DNA of 64,000 bases, from NCBI GenBank assembly GCA_004431415.1, contig QPMI01000588.1, forward strand, positions 124,001-188,000. The letters run 5' to 3'. Made by a program: the position numbers and the translations under genes. The notes beneath the pieces are model-generated. The model was given only the letters and a program-made list of their open reading frames with translations. It did no database searches and had not been told where the DNA came from. This DNA is from Cyanophora paradoxa. Lineage: Eukaryota > Glaucocystophyceae > Cyanophorales > Cyanophoraceae. Shown here piece after piece: positions 6,818-15,719 of this stretch. Every line of letters begins with the position of its first letter. Position 1 is the stretch's first letter.

Positions 6818-9532
6818 ACTCCTCCACTCGGAAGACCACGTCCGCGTGGTCTAAGTACCACGGAAATATCTACAAGCAAGCATATTTACAAAGTTTCGCG
6901 GCAGGGGACTGCCGGGAATAAAAGACTGAAAGCCATATTTACAGAATCGCGAATTTCGCGCACTCCGGCAGCTCGACTGCCGGGAATTGAAAATAGACGA
7001 GTGACCGGCTACTGCCGGGAATTGAAGAAGACCTCTAGCCAGTATGGGCTATGTACATCGTAAAACCATCAACTCTCTAATTTATAAATCGAAACCAAGA
7101 GCTAAATCGATTCTCAATTTCTAAATGCAAAACCGTGTCAAGAGGGGGGTGGCGGCAGTATATATATATGCCGCAAGTAATTGTTCATCTCCGGCCCAGA
7201 GGGCCAAGGTCAAGCTTCGGGCCGGCGGCCCAAGGGGACGAGGGGATTCTGGTGCATTGGATGTCTTTCCGCAGCAGGCTTTCGCCCATGAGCCACGCGT
7301 TGCGCAGCGAGAGCACGTCGCAAAGCGATTGCGAACAGCGACGCAGGGCCATGGCGCGCGAGGCGGCGCAGCGACCCTCTCCAGAGCGCCCCCCCACGCA
7401 AGCTAGCGCGGGTGACCTAGACGCTGGTACTCGTGACCACGCCTAGGCGAGCGCCCCTTAGGCTCTCGCGGCAAGTGCGGCGCGGTCTAACTCGTCGGGT
7501 TGACGGGCGGGTGCCATGTCAACGGGTGTAGAGCCGGATCAGGACCCGGATACGCCCACAGAACTGCTGCAAACGCCCATGCACGGACGCTGAGCAGCCT
7601 GCCCAACACCGTGCCGTATGCCTATGGGAGAAGAGCCAGCGTCAGGCGTCCCTGACGTGGATTCTCATGCAGAGGGATGGTACCCCCGTCGTCGCACTTG
7701 GCGCTGTAGCCAGCCGACCGCCCAGCCGCCCTATGGCTGCCGCTGGGTCTTCATTGTGCGCGCACCTCAGAGGGCGAGGCCCCCGTCGCTACGCCTGGCT
7801 CGGAGCCAGCTAGCCGCCCGACGCTGCCCCGCAGGCTAGCCGTCCGGTCTCGAAGCTCGTGTGAGCTGGGCTGAGAGCCCGCCGCACCGCTCGGCCGGGA
7901 GCCGCAGCGTGCCGCCTGGTAGCCAACTGAACGGGCGTCACCAGGACTTTTCTTCGCTCACAATGGGCGGGGCAGTGTTGCCCGTCGCACGCTCGGCTCA
8001 GGGCCGCAGCGCGCCGCCTGGATGCCAACTTGGTGGGCTTTCTACCAGGTCTTCAGATGGGCCACTGAGCCCTTCGCCCTGCTAACGTCCGGCCCGATTC
8101 CTGGGACAGATCGCGACACGGGCGGCCTGGGCGCCGGCTTGGCAGGCGCCAACAGGACTTAGGCTCGCGATGAAGCCGCCACTGGGCACAGCTCGGGGCC
8201 AGTGCCAGCCGCCTGGCCGCCTCGGGGACACGCCAGGACTTCACTTCAGGGCTCGAGCTCTTGGGGACGCAGTGATCCCAGACTCGTGCTCCTTCGGAGC
8301 TCGGAAGCTCACGACTTTTGCAGGGGCGCAGGGGCCGCCTGTCATGCTCGCAATTGCAACACGCTGCCAGGCGCTCCGAGGCTCGGCCGGGCCAAGCATC
8401 TCGCCTCCGGCGTCGAGCTTTCCTTGAGAGTGCATCCTGGGCGCAGGGTCCGCGCGAGGATCACATCTCGCGTCGCAAGGGCTACGGGGCCGCTCGCTCT
8501 TCATGCTCGCGGTCAGCTCCCAATCGCAGGTCCGGAACCTTGCGGGGGCTTCAGATCTTGCGCAGGCGCAGGCTGCGATCAAGGTTCGCAGGCCTTGCGG
8601 GCCATGGGGCTTTCTGAGGGCAGGCCTCCGGCCCCACGCCCAAGCTCTGCAGAGCACGCCGTGATGTACGGTGCGCTCAGCGGCTGGGGGCTCTGTGCGT
8701 TCGGCGCTAGCCTGGCGTGCAGCGGGGCCACCGGCCTCCCACTCACGCTCAGCTGCGGCTGCAGCTAGAGCTGCAGCTTGCCCAAGCTGCCGTGGCCGAC
8801 GGCTCTGAGGCCAATCAGGGCGTTCAAGGAGGGGTCCGCAGGTGGGACTCCTCCCCTCGGAAGACAGACACCCGGGGCAGCAGCCGAGCTGCATGCGCAT
8901 GGCGGGGTGTACATGTGCGTGTGCACAGGTGCGCTTCGGGGCGGCGAGCCGCTCTTTTCGGCGTCCTCTGGGGCTTGCTTCTCGCGAGAGGAGGGACTCC
9001 TCCTCTCGGAAGACTTGTACCCGGCCGGAGGGGTACATGACTCTCGGTTTCGCGCGGAGGGCGAACCGGATGCAAATATTTACAAATATTTACAAATTCA
9101 CAAGGGGCTATTTACAAGGGGCTCCTCGTGTGCATGTGCACAGCGGCCGCGCGTGGTGCGCACCGGGACCCGCTCGTGATCGCGAGCAGCTGCAGGAGGA
9201 GGCCTAGGGACTCCTCCTCTCGGAAAGCGTTGTACCCGCCGCAAGGGTACCGCCAGCCCAGGCCGGGCTTCAGGCCTAGGAAGGGCGAGCTCCTGGCTCG
9301 TCTGCCCACTCCACTCCTCTTCTCGGAAGACGTCGTCCCCGACGTCAAGAATTATGTACACATGTACAAATGTACAGCCCGCCGAGGCAGGTATACTGGC
9401 CGCTATATTTCAGCGACGTGCCGGCACTTGCACTGAAGGCCGGGGGCTGGCGAAAAATTTCGCGGAGCTTCGCGAGAATTCGCAGGGCCTTGCTCTGGCG
9501 GCTGCCCAAGCCGGCCAGGCCCCACATGCATT
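6818..9532. repeat. retrotransposon interior without recognisable genes; repeated cassettes
   Basis: No RT/integrase-like frame is visible on either strand. The stretch holds five copies of a cassette with CTCCTC-x-x-CTCGGAAGAC (6819-6837, 8845-8865, 8994-9014, 9207-9228, 9312-9330). Three are followed by an inverted GTACCC...GGGTAC or GACGTC-type pair. A block of degenerate repeats at about 7860-8250 has the recurring phrase GCCGCCTGG-x-(A/G)-x-GCCAACT/CAGGACTT. TTTACAAATAT-type short repeats lie at 9072-9118. Confidence 0.65.
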
Positions 9533-11074
9533 TTACTCGGCCGCGGGGGCAGGCAGGGCAACGGGAGCCTTGCCCTTAGCGCGAGTCGGCGGGTCGGGGC
9601 AGGCACTGTGGTGGTGCCCGGTTTCGCCGCAGCGACCGCAGACCTCGCTCTCATCTACATAATCCTCCCCGTCTTCGTACTCATACGCATCATCGTATGA
9701 GTCAGCCGCGGCCTCCGCCCGTTCGTTCCGCGCCCAACGGTTGCGGGGAGCATGCGGGGGGCGCTTTGGGCAAATGAAAGCCCAGTGAAGGCGCTTCGAG
9801 GCTGGGACGCTAGGGTCGCCAGCGCAGTTCCAGCACTCAGAGGGAGGGTACTGAGGGTACCCAAGCTCGGCCATGCGCTGCATCACAGCGGCAAGGTCGT
9901 CTGGCGAGTGGGACTGCACGGCCCAAGAGGACCCATGTGCAGAGACAAGAGGCCCAGTCCGGCGCTCAGCTGCTGGCCGAGAGGCAGGCCGAGGGACAGC
10001 CCCAGCGGCGGGCTCCAATGCTTTGACTGGCACAGCGTCCCCATCGTCAGCATATGAGGGGGCTTTATAGCCGGAGGCTCCCCGGGCGCGCTTCGCCTCA
10101 GGCTCCGGGCCACGGGCCGCGGGCACCTGCAGGCTGATGTCATAGCGCCCGTGCCGCTCGCAGATGCGCTCGAGCACGTCTTCAACCCCAAGGGGAGTGA
10201 GGGCGGCGCCCTGGCGCGCGATCTGAGCCTGCAGCTCGTCGCGGAAGCGCTCCATCGTGTACTGATTGCGCTCAGCAGCGGTGGAGGACCGGACGTCGAA
10301 GTTCCGGTACTGCGGGTCGTTGCCCGTCTTGCGCCGCACGAGAGCGTTCTCGAGCACATGGAGCAGGTGCTCTGCGTACGTTTTCCCCTGCGGCAGCGTG
10401 TGCCAGAGGTACGGATTGATCCAGTTAAGCCACGTCAGCGGGTCCTCGCCGGTGAACGGGGCCATGATCGCCTTCTCGGACTCAAATGGCAGGCCCTTTG
10501 CGGCGGCCGCCAAAATGAAAGCCTTGAGGCCCGGTGCACGCATGTACGTGTCCCGGCCGGCGTTAAACTCGGCCTCGACGCGGCGGATCGTGTCCTCCAG
10601 GAGGAGCAGTTCACCGTCGGTCTCGTTCGTGCGCGCCTCCGCAGGGAGGGCTGCCAGCACGGCCACACGAGCACGCTTCTCAGCCAGCGTGATCTTGAGC
10701 GAGTCAAGGTGCCCGCGGCGGCGCACGATCTGGTCCGAGATCGGCCCGCGGCTCATGTTGCTGAGCATGTGGCCCGCGAGAGCCTCAACCTTAGCAAAGT
10801 TCGGGCCCTGGGGTCCCGGCTCGGGCTCAGTGGCATACTTTGTCGTCTGAGACGCGCTGTTGCCAATCTGGCCAAGCCAAGCGTCTACTTCCTGCAGCGT
10901 GGGCCGCGCAGGAAGCAGGGACACAATAAGGTGCCCTTTCTCGTCGCGCGCCGGCGCCTCAGCAGTGAGCTGCTGGATGGACATGCCGGGGTCCGGAGTG
11001 ATCGCATTGGAGGCGATCATGTACTCGCGCATGTCCGTAGTGACAGTCATTGGGAGCCGCGACATGGCGAGCAC
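9533..11074 (-). CDS. gag: Gag polyprotein of the LTR retrotransposon, 513 aa
   Basis: The capsid-like core includes MAPFTGEDPLTWLNWINPYL and HTLPQGKTYAEHLLHVLENA, the usual retrotransposon Gag pattern of F-x-G followed by a conserved W and helical segments. The C-terminal third is charged and low in complexity, with a partial Cys cluster (CWNC...CP) and a canonical CCHC zinc knuckle, CGRCGETGHHHSAC (C-x2-C-x4-H-x4-C), near residue 490. The first Met of the frame (MLAMSRLPM) is taken as the start. The stop follows soon after the knuckle with no protease-RT continuation in any frame. Gag would package the element's RNA in virus-like particles. High GC and codon use match the host rather than the surrounding viral genes. 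Confidence 0.8.
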   Translation of the reverse strand: MLAMSRLPMTVTTDMREYMIASNAITPDPGMSIQQLTAEAPARDEKGHLIVSLLPARPTLQEVDAWLGQIGNSASQTTKYATEPEPGPQGPNFAKVEALAGHMLSNMSRGPISDQIVRRRGHLDSLKITLAEKRARVAVLAALPAEARTNETDGELLLLEDTIRRVEAEFNAGRDTYMRAPGLKAFILAAAAKGLPFESEKAIMAPFTGEDPLTWLNWINPYLWHTLPQGKTYAEHLLHVLENALVRRKTGNDPQYRNFDVRSSTAAERNQYTMERFRDELQAQIARQGAALTPLGVEDVLERICERHGRYDISLQVPAARGPEPEAKRARGASGYKAPSYADDGDAVPVKALEPAAGAVPRPASRPAAERRTGPLVSAHGSSWAVQSHSPDDLAAVMQRMAELGYPQYPPSECWNCAGDPSVPASKRLHWAFICPKRPPHAPRNRWARNERAEAAADSYDDAYEYEDGEDYVDESEVCGRCGETGHHHSACPDPPTRAKGKAPVALPAPAAE

Positions 11075-11559
11075 TCAAAGACCACTTTTCAATACAGATC
11101 AAATTTGAGCACGAGGCTCTTTGGAGCGCGGATCGGAGGCTCTTTTGATGCCGGATCTCGCGCGAACCGCGAGATTCCGACTTCACAGGCGACGATATGC
11201 TGCTTACGCAACACACCGGTGCACAATCCAGGCCCTCGGGCTTAGGATCGGCGATGGCTCAAAGTTGCCCTTGCGGGGGAACTTCGGCGGCACGGCGCGA
11301 GGCCGGCGGCACGGCTCAAGGCCGGCTCGATCAGGCTCAGGACGACGGATCGCCCCGTGCAGCACGCAGAACCGTATACCGGAACGCGGCTCCCACTTTT
11401 CGGCGGAACTATGCGTTCCGCTTACTGTGGGCTGATGCAGACACACACTACGCACTACTGGCGGCGCGGCGCACGCGCGGCGAGGCCGGGGGCGCAGCGA
11501 TCGGACCTGGTGTCGCAAGATGCGACCCTTCAAGATTCAGTTCCCGGCAGGATGGCGCC

Positions 11560-11858
11560 TATCGCGTGCGGGATTAGTGTGTAGGCACGCGGGGATGCGA
11601 CCTGCCGACCCTGGGCTCGGCGGGGCGCTTGGGATCGCGAGGGATCGCTATCGCTCTGTAGTATTCTCTAGAACAGTGTATCCCTATGAGTGATCTGTAC
11701 CCGGACAGGCCCGGCGTACCCGTAGTAGCTATAATAAGCGGTGGCCGAGGCGTACTGACGCCGACGTCGGCCCTAGCAGCACGTAGGCTGCACTAGCAAC
11801 TAGCAGCACGAAGGCTGCACTATCTAGCTCCGCATGCACGATAATCATGCATGCGACA
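11560..11858 (-). repeat. LTR (5' LTR of the minus-strand element), 299 bp
   Basis: Starts TATCGC, where the other LTR has TGTCGC, and ends GCGACA. The primer-binding site should lie just left of 11560 on the minus strand (GGCGCCATCCTGCCGGGAAC); I could not assign it to a tRNA. Confidence 0.88.
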
Positions 11859-13289
11859 ATATTACTTCGACCCTCCAACGTCTTTCTCTGAAAGAAGCTC
11901 TAACAACCCCGGAAGAAGCCAAGGCGTTCTTCTTGGACAACTCTCTCATGCTTGGTCTTGAATCCAAGTCGAAGCCAGTTCTTGTTGTTGTGAACCCAAG
12001 CAACACTTTCGAGAATAATGCTGGAAATCGCATTTCTTTCAAGCTCCCTCGCTACAATTTCTGTGGAAAACTCGAACTTGCGTTTGACCTTCCAGCTGTC
12101 ACTTTTGCTGGTGATACCGACCTTGTTCGCAATGGATACGTTCGCCCAGTTGGTGCTCTTGTCTCTCGACTCGAAATCACCTATGGATCTTACACATTCC
12201 ATGTGCCTTCTGATTTCCTTGCTCATTTCCCTCTTATCTATTACAGTGAGGATCAACTCGCCAAGAAGAAGCGTTCAATGGGAATGGTTCATGGTATCCC
12301 TGCCCATGGAACCAACCGACTTGGTGGGTCATTTTTCACTGAAATCCCAGTCCCATGGCTAAACCACTACCTACCTCTTGGTGCTCTCTCAGGAGAAATG
12401 GTGGTAACTGTCTGGTTCAAGGATGCTGGAAAGGGTTATGTTGAGACTTCTTATGGTGGTCGTGCTCTTCCTGTTGTTGGTGGAACAGCTGCTGATAAGA
12501 CAGAGGATGATGGACTTGGTGCTACTGCTAATGCTACTCTTGCCCATGTTGGTCAACAAATCACCACTTTTGGAATTGGTGCAACAACAACCCCGAAATT
12601 AAAGTCACTTCTCCTCGTCTTTACATGCATGCTATTAATGTTTCTGATGAACTGTTTGCTACTGTCATTGAGAAGGTGAAGACCACTGGTATGGCTATTC
12701 CTGCTCTGGATATTGGTTTTGTTGACAGTGTCAATTTTGCTGCAAAAGGCAATGCTCAACCAAATCGTATTAACCTGTCACAGATCTCTGGTCTTGTCTA
12801 TGGTCTTCTTGTTTCAGTTCGTGATGCCGCAGGTATTGATGGTTTCAATGGTTCCCACAGTGTCCTAAAAACGCATGCTAACTCAAAAGACATTACTTTC
12901 ACTGTTGAAATTAATGGTCAACGTCTCTATGCTACTGAGCCCATCCCTCTCCTCAAAGGTGCCGAATTAATTGCGGATGCCTTCAAGTGCTCAAATATGG
13001 ACAAGGTTGCAGACGAATATGTCCTCAGTGGTCTACCATTCTGTGTTGATGGAGAGAAAGCGATTCGCAACATTGCCCAGTCTGGCTATGTTGATCTCAC
13101 GAACTCCTCCTCCTCTTTCCTCACTCTATACATGCCTTCTGACCAGACAATCACTGTTAATGTTCGTGCTCTCATGCACAGTTTCATTATTGTTGACAAA
13201 GATGGGCTCCGACGAATTAATCTGTAAAACCATGATCAGTAACGTTTCGTTATTTTTATCTATCTTTAATAAGAAAGATCTACAAAGCC

Positions 13290-14072
13290 ATGAACGACTT
13301 AGAGGAGTTTAATGCAGGTGAAATGATTAACCCACCATTTCGTGCACTTTTCATAGGCAAGTCTGCAGCAGGCAAGTCAGAATGTGTGAAATATTGGTTA
13401 AAGCAGCTGCATGATGCGAAAAAGATTGATACTGTTCTTGTTGTGAGTGGGACGTCCTTCAATCATTTCTGGGATGCAGTTGCAACATTGCAACTCGGGA
13501 AATGGGATGCTGCTTACATTTCCAAATTACTGGATGAAAGGCAGGAGAAAATCGAAAAAGGGGAACCTGTCAATCACCTGTGTGTGGTCTTAGATGATCT
13601 AATAGACAACGAAATCATTGATTTGACCCGAGACAAAATCGTGGGATCTCTTTATTCCAGAGGTCGCCATTCGAAAATCTCGATTATCTGCATCACACAG
13701 AAGCTGAGGAAGGTTTCTTCAACAATTCGAGTAAATTCGGATTATGCTGTGTTCCTGAGTGCTGCAAATCGCAAAGAACTCGAAGCAATTGAAGAGGAAT
13801 ACAATATCATGCGAAACAAAGACGATTTCTATAAGATGTTTGAGGAGTATGTGCACTCTTACCAATATATTGTGTGGTCTTCTGCGAATTACTCGGTGAA
13901 CTATTATGTTGATAAAGCGGATCTGGTCAAAGATTTCCCATTTCCTCGGTTCCACAGGAAGCCCAAAAAGAAAGAGGACGAACTACCACCTCCACAGAAA
14001 GAGGAAGCCCCCAAAGAGGTCAAGAGTGGTGTTCATTCGAATAAACTGATGCGATATAAGAGAGGTTTGTAA
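13290..14072 (+). CDS. genome packaging ATPase (FtsK/HerA, A32-like), 260 aa
   Basis: Walker A is GKSAAGKS (residues 23-30), Walker B is LCVVLDD (97-103), a likely arginine finger lies in YSRGRH (122-127), and a sensor-like ITQK is at 135-138. This spacing and the 260-residue size are those of the A32-type ATPases that pump DNA into capsids of virophages, polinton-like viruses and giant viruses. The C-terminal 35 residues are Lys/Pro/Glu-rich and probably disordered. It sits 62 bp after the capsid gene on the same strand, the standard order for this virus class. The frame appears intact. The start is the first ATG (MNDLEEFNAGEMINPPFRAL), preceded by an AT-rich promoter-like stretch with TTTAATAAGAAAG. 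Confidence 0.92.
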   Translation: MNDLEEFNAGEMINPPFRALFIGKSAAGKSECVKYWLKQLHDAKKIDTVLVVSGTSFNHFWDAVATLQLGKWDAAYISKLLDERQEKIEKGEPVNHLCVVLDDLIDNEIIDLTRDKIVGSLYSRGRHSKISIICITQKLRKVSSTIRVNSDYAVFLSAANRKELEAIEEEYNIMRNKDDFYKMFEEYVHSYQYIVWSSANYSVNYYVDKADLVKDFPFPRFHRKPKKKEDELPPPQKEEAPKEVKSGVHSNKLMRYKRGL

Positions 14073-14100
14073 AATAATCTCTGCTTCTTATAAATATACA

Positions 14101-14835
14101 ATGCCTTCCAAACGCAAAGTTGGTGTTCCTGCTGGTGCTATGTCATATTCTGCATCCTCTGGAACCGGTTCTATGAACACAGAGCCCCTGAAATTCAATG
14201 GTGTCAATGAAGTGAAAGCATCACAGCAACAGGAAGATCCCCTCAATGCTGCTTACGAAGAATCACCAGATGATAAAGCGCCCCAAGCATCCACAAGTGA
14301 CCAGTTGAATATTTCGCCCGAAACCTCTAAGATGAAGGCAGTTGGTGAAGGTGCTCGTCGAATTATTGGTGCTGCTGATGACAAAGGACTGGGTCTGCAA
14401 GATCTCTCACTTGCTCGCAAAGGTGAAGGTGTCTCCAAGGAATCAGACAAGGTAATTCAATCCATGGCTGGTGAGGTGACCTACAAGACAGCACCAACTC
14501 AAAACATCCACCGAATTCCCAAAGCCCAATGGGACGAAATGACTGCGAAACTTAAAGATCTGGAAGCGAAATCGAGTGCACTTGAACAGTATGTCTCTGA
14601 GAAGAAAGAGAGAGCGAAATTAAAGGAGATGCTGCGAAAGGAGGTGTATAGAATGGGAATCACTGGTCTCCCAGATAAGCAGTTCATTGGTAAGAAAGAG
14701 ACTCAAATTGATGAGCAGGCAGTTGATGAGATGAAGAACAAAACCCAGAAGGGCACCATTGAACCTGGTGCTACCAAATCAGAGGTCGATAAAGGTGTTG
14801 CCCCAACAGTATATAAACGACGAGTTTGGCTATAA
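14101..14835 (+). CDS. hypothetical viral protein with C-terminal coiled coil, 244 aa
   Basis: Starts MPSKRKVGVPAGAMSYSASS, with a basic tip. Residues 40-90 are acidic/Ser/Gln-rich and likely disordered. Residues from about 140 on (KAQWDEMTAKLKDLEAKSSA and VSEKKERAKLKEMLRKEVYR) form a predicted coiled coil. A TATAAATATACA string precedes the ATG by a few bases, like other late genes here. Placement right after the ATPase suggests a virion or assembly protein (scaffold or core), but no homologous family is recognised. Confidence 0.6.
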   Translation: MPSKRKVGVPAGAMSYSASSGTGSMNTEPLKFNGVNEVKASQQQEDPLNAAYEESPDDKAPQASTSDQLNISPETSKMKAVGEGARRIIGAADDKGLGLQDLSLARKGEGVSKESDKVIQSMAGEVTYKTAPTQNIHRIPKAQWDEMTAKLKDLEAKSSALEQYVSEKKERAKLKEMLRKEVYRMGITGLPDKQFIGKKETQIDEQAVDEMKNKTQKGTIEPGATKSEVDKGVAPTVYKRRVWL

Positions 14836-14862
14836 TTATCTCGCTTTAAGAGAGAGAGCATC

Positions 14863-15096
14863 ATGGATTTCTTGCGAAAAATCATTGAAATGTTTAATCT
14901 CCACATTGTGAGCAATTGTCACAGTGGTTGCTGTGATACAAAAGTCGAAATCGAATTCTCTGACACTGAAAGTCATGGATCTGGCGGTAGGCGATTATCC
15001 ACAGACTCGGTTGATTTCGAGGAGCATATTAAAACAGAGACTGTGAGGCGACGCTCTGTATCTTTCACAGATCCAAAATTAAATCTCGGCAATTAA
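14863..15096 (+). CDS. small viral protein with N-terminal amphipathic helix and Cys cluster, 77 aa
   Basis: MDFLRKIIEMFNLHIVSNCH followed by SGCC gives an amphipathic N-terminal helix and three cysteines within seven residues, then a Ser/Asp/Glu/Arg-rich tail (RRRSVSFTDPK). It could be membrane-associated or a structural peptide. It sits 27 bp after the preceding gene in the same late-type cluster. No family recognised. Confidence 0.5.
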   Translation: MDFLRKIIEMFNLHIVSNCHSGCCDTKVEIEFSDTESHGSGGRRLSTDSVDFEEHIKTETVRRRSVSFTDPKLNLGN

Positions 15097-15102
15097 TATC
15101 GA

Positions 15103-15216
15103 ATGCTCAGTCTCTCTGAGATCTATGCTATCCTGGGCAGGAAATCCGCTGAATATGCAACAGAAGCCGCAATAAAAAAGCGTAGACAGGAACTGGTCTC
15201 GATCTGCAAAAAATGA
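15103..15216 (+). CDS. possible microprotein, 37 aa
   Basis: Open frame beginning MLSLSEIYAILGRKSAEYAT and ending with a Lys/Arg-rich helix (IKKRRQ...). It starts 6 bp after the previous stop. Its stop TGA lies within the putative promoter motif at 15205-15219 of the next gene. Weak evidence: a plausible small helical, basic peptide only. Confidence 0.3.
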   Translation: MLSLSEIYAILGRKSAEYATEAAIKKRRQELVSICKK

Positions 15217-15219
15217 CAA
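15205..15219 (+). promoter_or_regulatory. putative early-type promoter motif TGCAAAAAATGACAA
   Basis: One mismatch to the 15-mer at 4195-4209 and 15651-15665. It lies 79 bp upstream of the AT-hook gene start. Confidence 0.45.
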
Positions 15220-15297
15220 GGGATTTAAGGGTAAGGTGTGTTTGATTGGTGAACCCGGACAAATTATTTTCTCGTCCCAATATAAGGAACATATCAA

Positions 15298-15525
15298 ATG
15301 GAAACTGAATCTGTGGTCGAATTCGAACTTGCAATGAGCGAAATGGATCCCAATGAAAAGAAAAGGTTGTATGACCGCTTGTATTTCCAGAAACGCTATC
15401 AAGATGAGGAGTTTCGAGAATTATATCGTAAAAAGGCACTGGAACGATATTATCGCAGGAAAGCTGCTGAGATGGATCCCAATAATCCAGTGAAACGCCC
15501 AGTAGGTCGTCCCAGAAAATACTGA
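15298..15525 (+). CDS. small AT-hook protein, 75 aa
   Basis: The C-terminus KRPVGRPRKY contains the AT-hook core R-P-x-GRP-R-K, which binds the minor groove of AT-rich DNA. The rest is a highly charged helical region (KRLYDRLYFQKRYQDEEFRE and YRKKALERYYRRKAAEMDP). A DNA-binding role at the AT-rich TIR/iteron sequences or in transcription is plausible. It shares its upstream motif with the primase-helicase gene, suggesting early expression. Start at the first ATG after the promoter-like motif. Confidence 0.55.
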   Translation: METESVVEFELAMSEMDPNEKKRLYDRLYFQKRYQDEEFRELYRKKALERYYRRKAAEMDPNNPVKRPVGRPRKY

Positions 15526-15650
15526 ACCGCCCCCAAAGTCCCAAATATCCGCTGAATCCTTTTTGTTACCATGATCAATCGACTTTTCGATGGATCATTA
15601 CCATGTATCGAGCGCCAATCGGAGAACCCAAAGGTATTTAAAGGTTAGGC

Positions 15651-15665
15651 GCCAAAAAATGACAA
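15651..15665 (+). promoter_or_regulatory. putative early-type promoter motif GCCAAAAAATGACAA
   Basis: Identical to 4195-4209. It lies 54 bp upstream of the primase-helicase start codon. Confidence 0.5.
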
Positions 15666-15719
15666 GGATCCGGAGAAATTAATTTCTCCATTAAGTATAA
15701 GAAGCCCCCGATTTTCGAA

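Larger units (their letters stand above)
6512..11858 (-). mobile_element. non-autonomous LTR retrotransposon (gag-only, TR-GAG type), 5.35 kb
   Basis: LTRs at 6512-6817 and 11560-11858 both run from TGTCGC (TATCGC in the right copy) to GCGACA. A 5-bp target duplication ATATT flanks the element (6507-6511 and 11859-11863). Its orientation is minus: the gag ORF reads leftward from next to the right LTR, and a polypurine tract (minus strand of 6818-6829, GAGTGGAGGAGT) abuts the left LTR, as expected at the 3' end. I find no protease, reverse transcriptase (YxDD), RNase H or integrase in the 2.7 kb between gag and the 3' LTR, so it depends on another element for transposition. It interrupts the viral capsid gene after codon 3. 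Confidence 0.88.
6503..13227 (+). pseudogene. major capsid protein gene, split by an LTR retrotransposon and frameshifted
   Basis: Codons 1-3 (6503-6511) precede the retrotransposon; the frame resumes directly after the duplicated ATATT at 11864. The 11864-12600 part contains PVLVVVNPSNTFENNAGNRI, FKLPRYNFCGKLELAFDLPA and ITYGSYTFHVPSDFLAHFPL. It then loses frame: the continuation (from about 12590; VTSPRLYMHAINVSDELF to the stop at 13225-13227) is in the frame produced by a one-base loss. Combined length is about 457 codons, short to normal for a double-jelly-roll capsid of this virus class. The call rests on its position between the minor capsid genes and the packaging ATPase, its length, and the beta-strand-rich pattern; the fold itself needs structure prediction. 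This copy cannot make an intact capsid protein unless the frameshift is bypassed and the insertion removed. Confidence 0.7.

Noticed and set aside
8241-9038. Long open frames on both strands of the retrotransposon interior, considered as pol
   Set aside because: No YxDD, DxG or integrase HHCC/DDE-type residues. Composition-driven Arg/Ala/Pro frames overlap each other on both strands.
10151-11245. 364-residue plus-strand frame opposite gag
   Set aside because: It is the antisense shadow of the Gag ORF, which has a zinc knuckle and capsid-like motifs on the minus strand.
12560-12625. Programmed -1 frameshifting in the capsid gene
   Set aside because: No X-XXY-YYZ heptamer in the correct phase and no obvious stem-loop. 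With other lesions in this provirus, a simple deletion is more economical.
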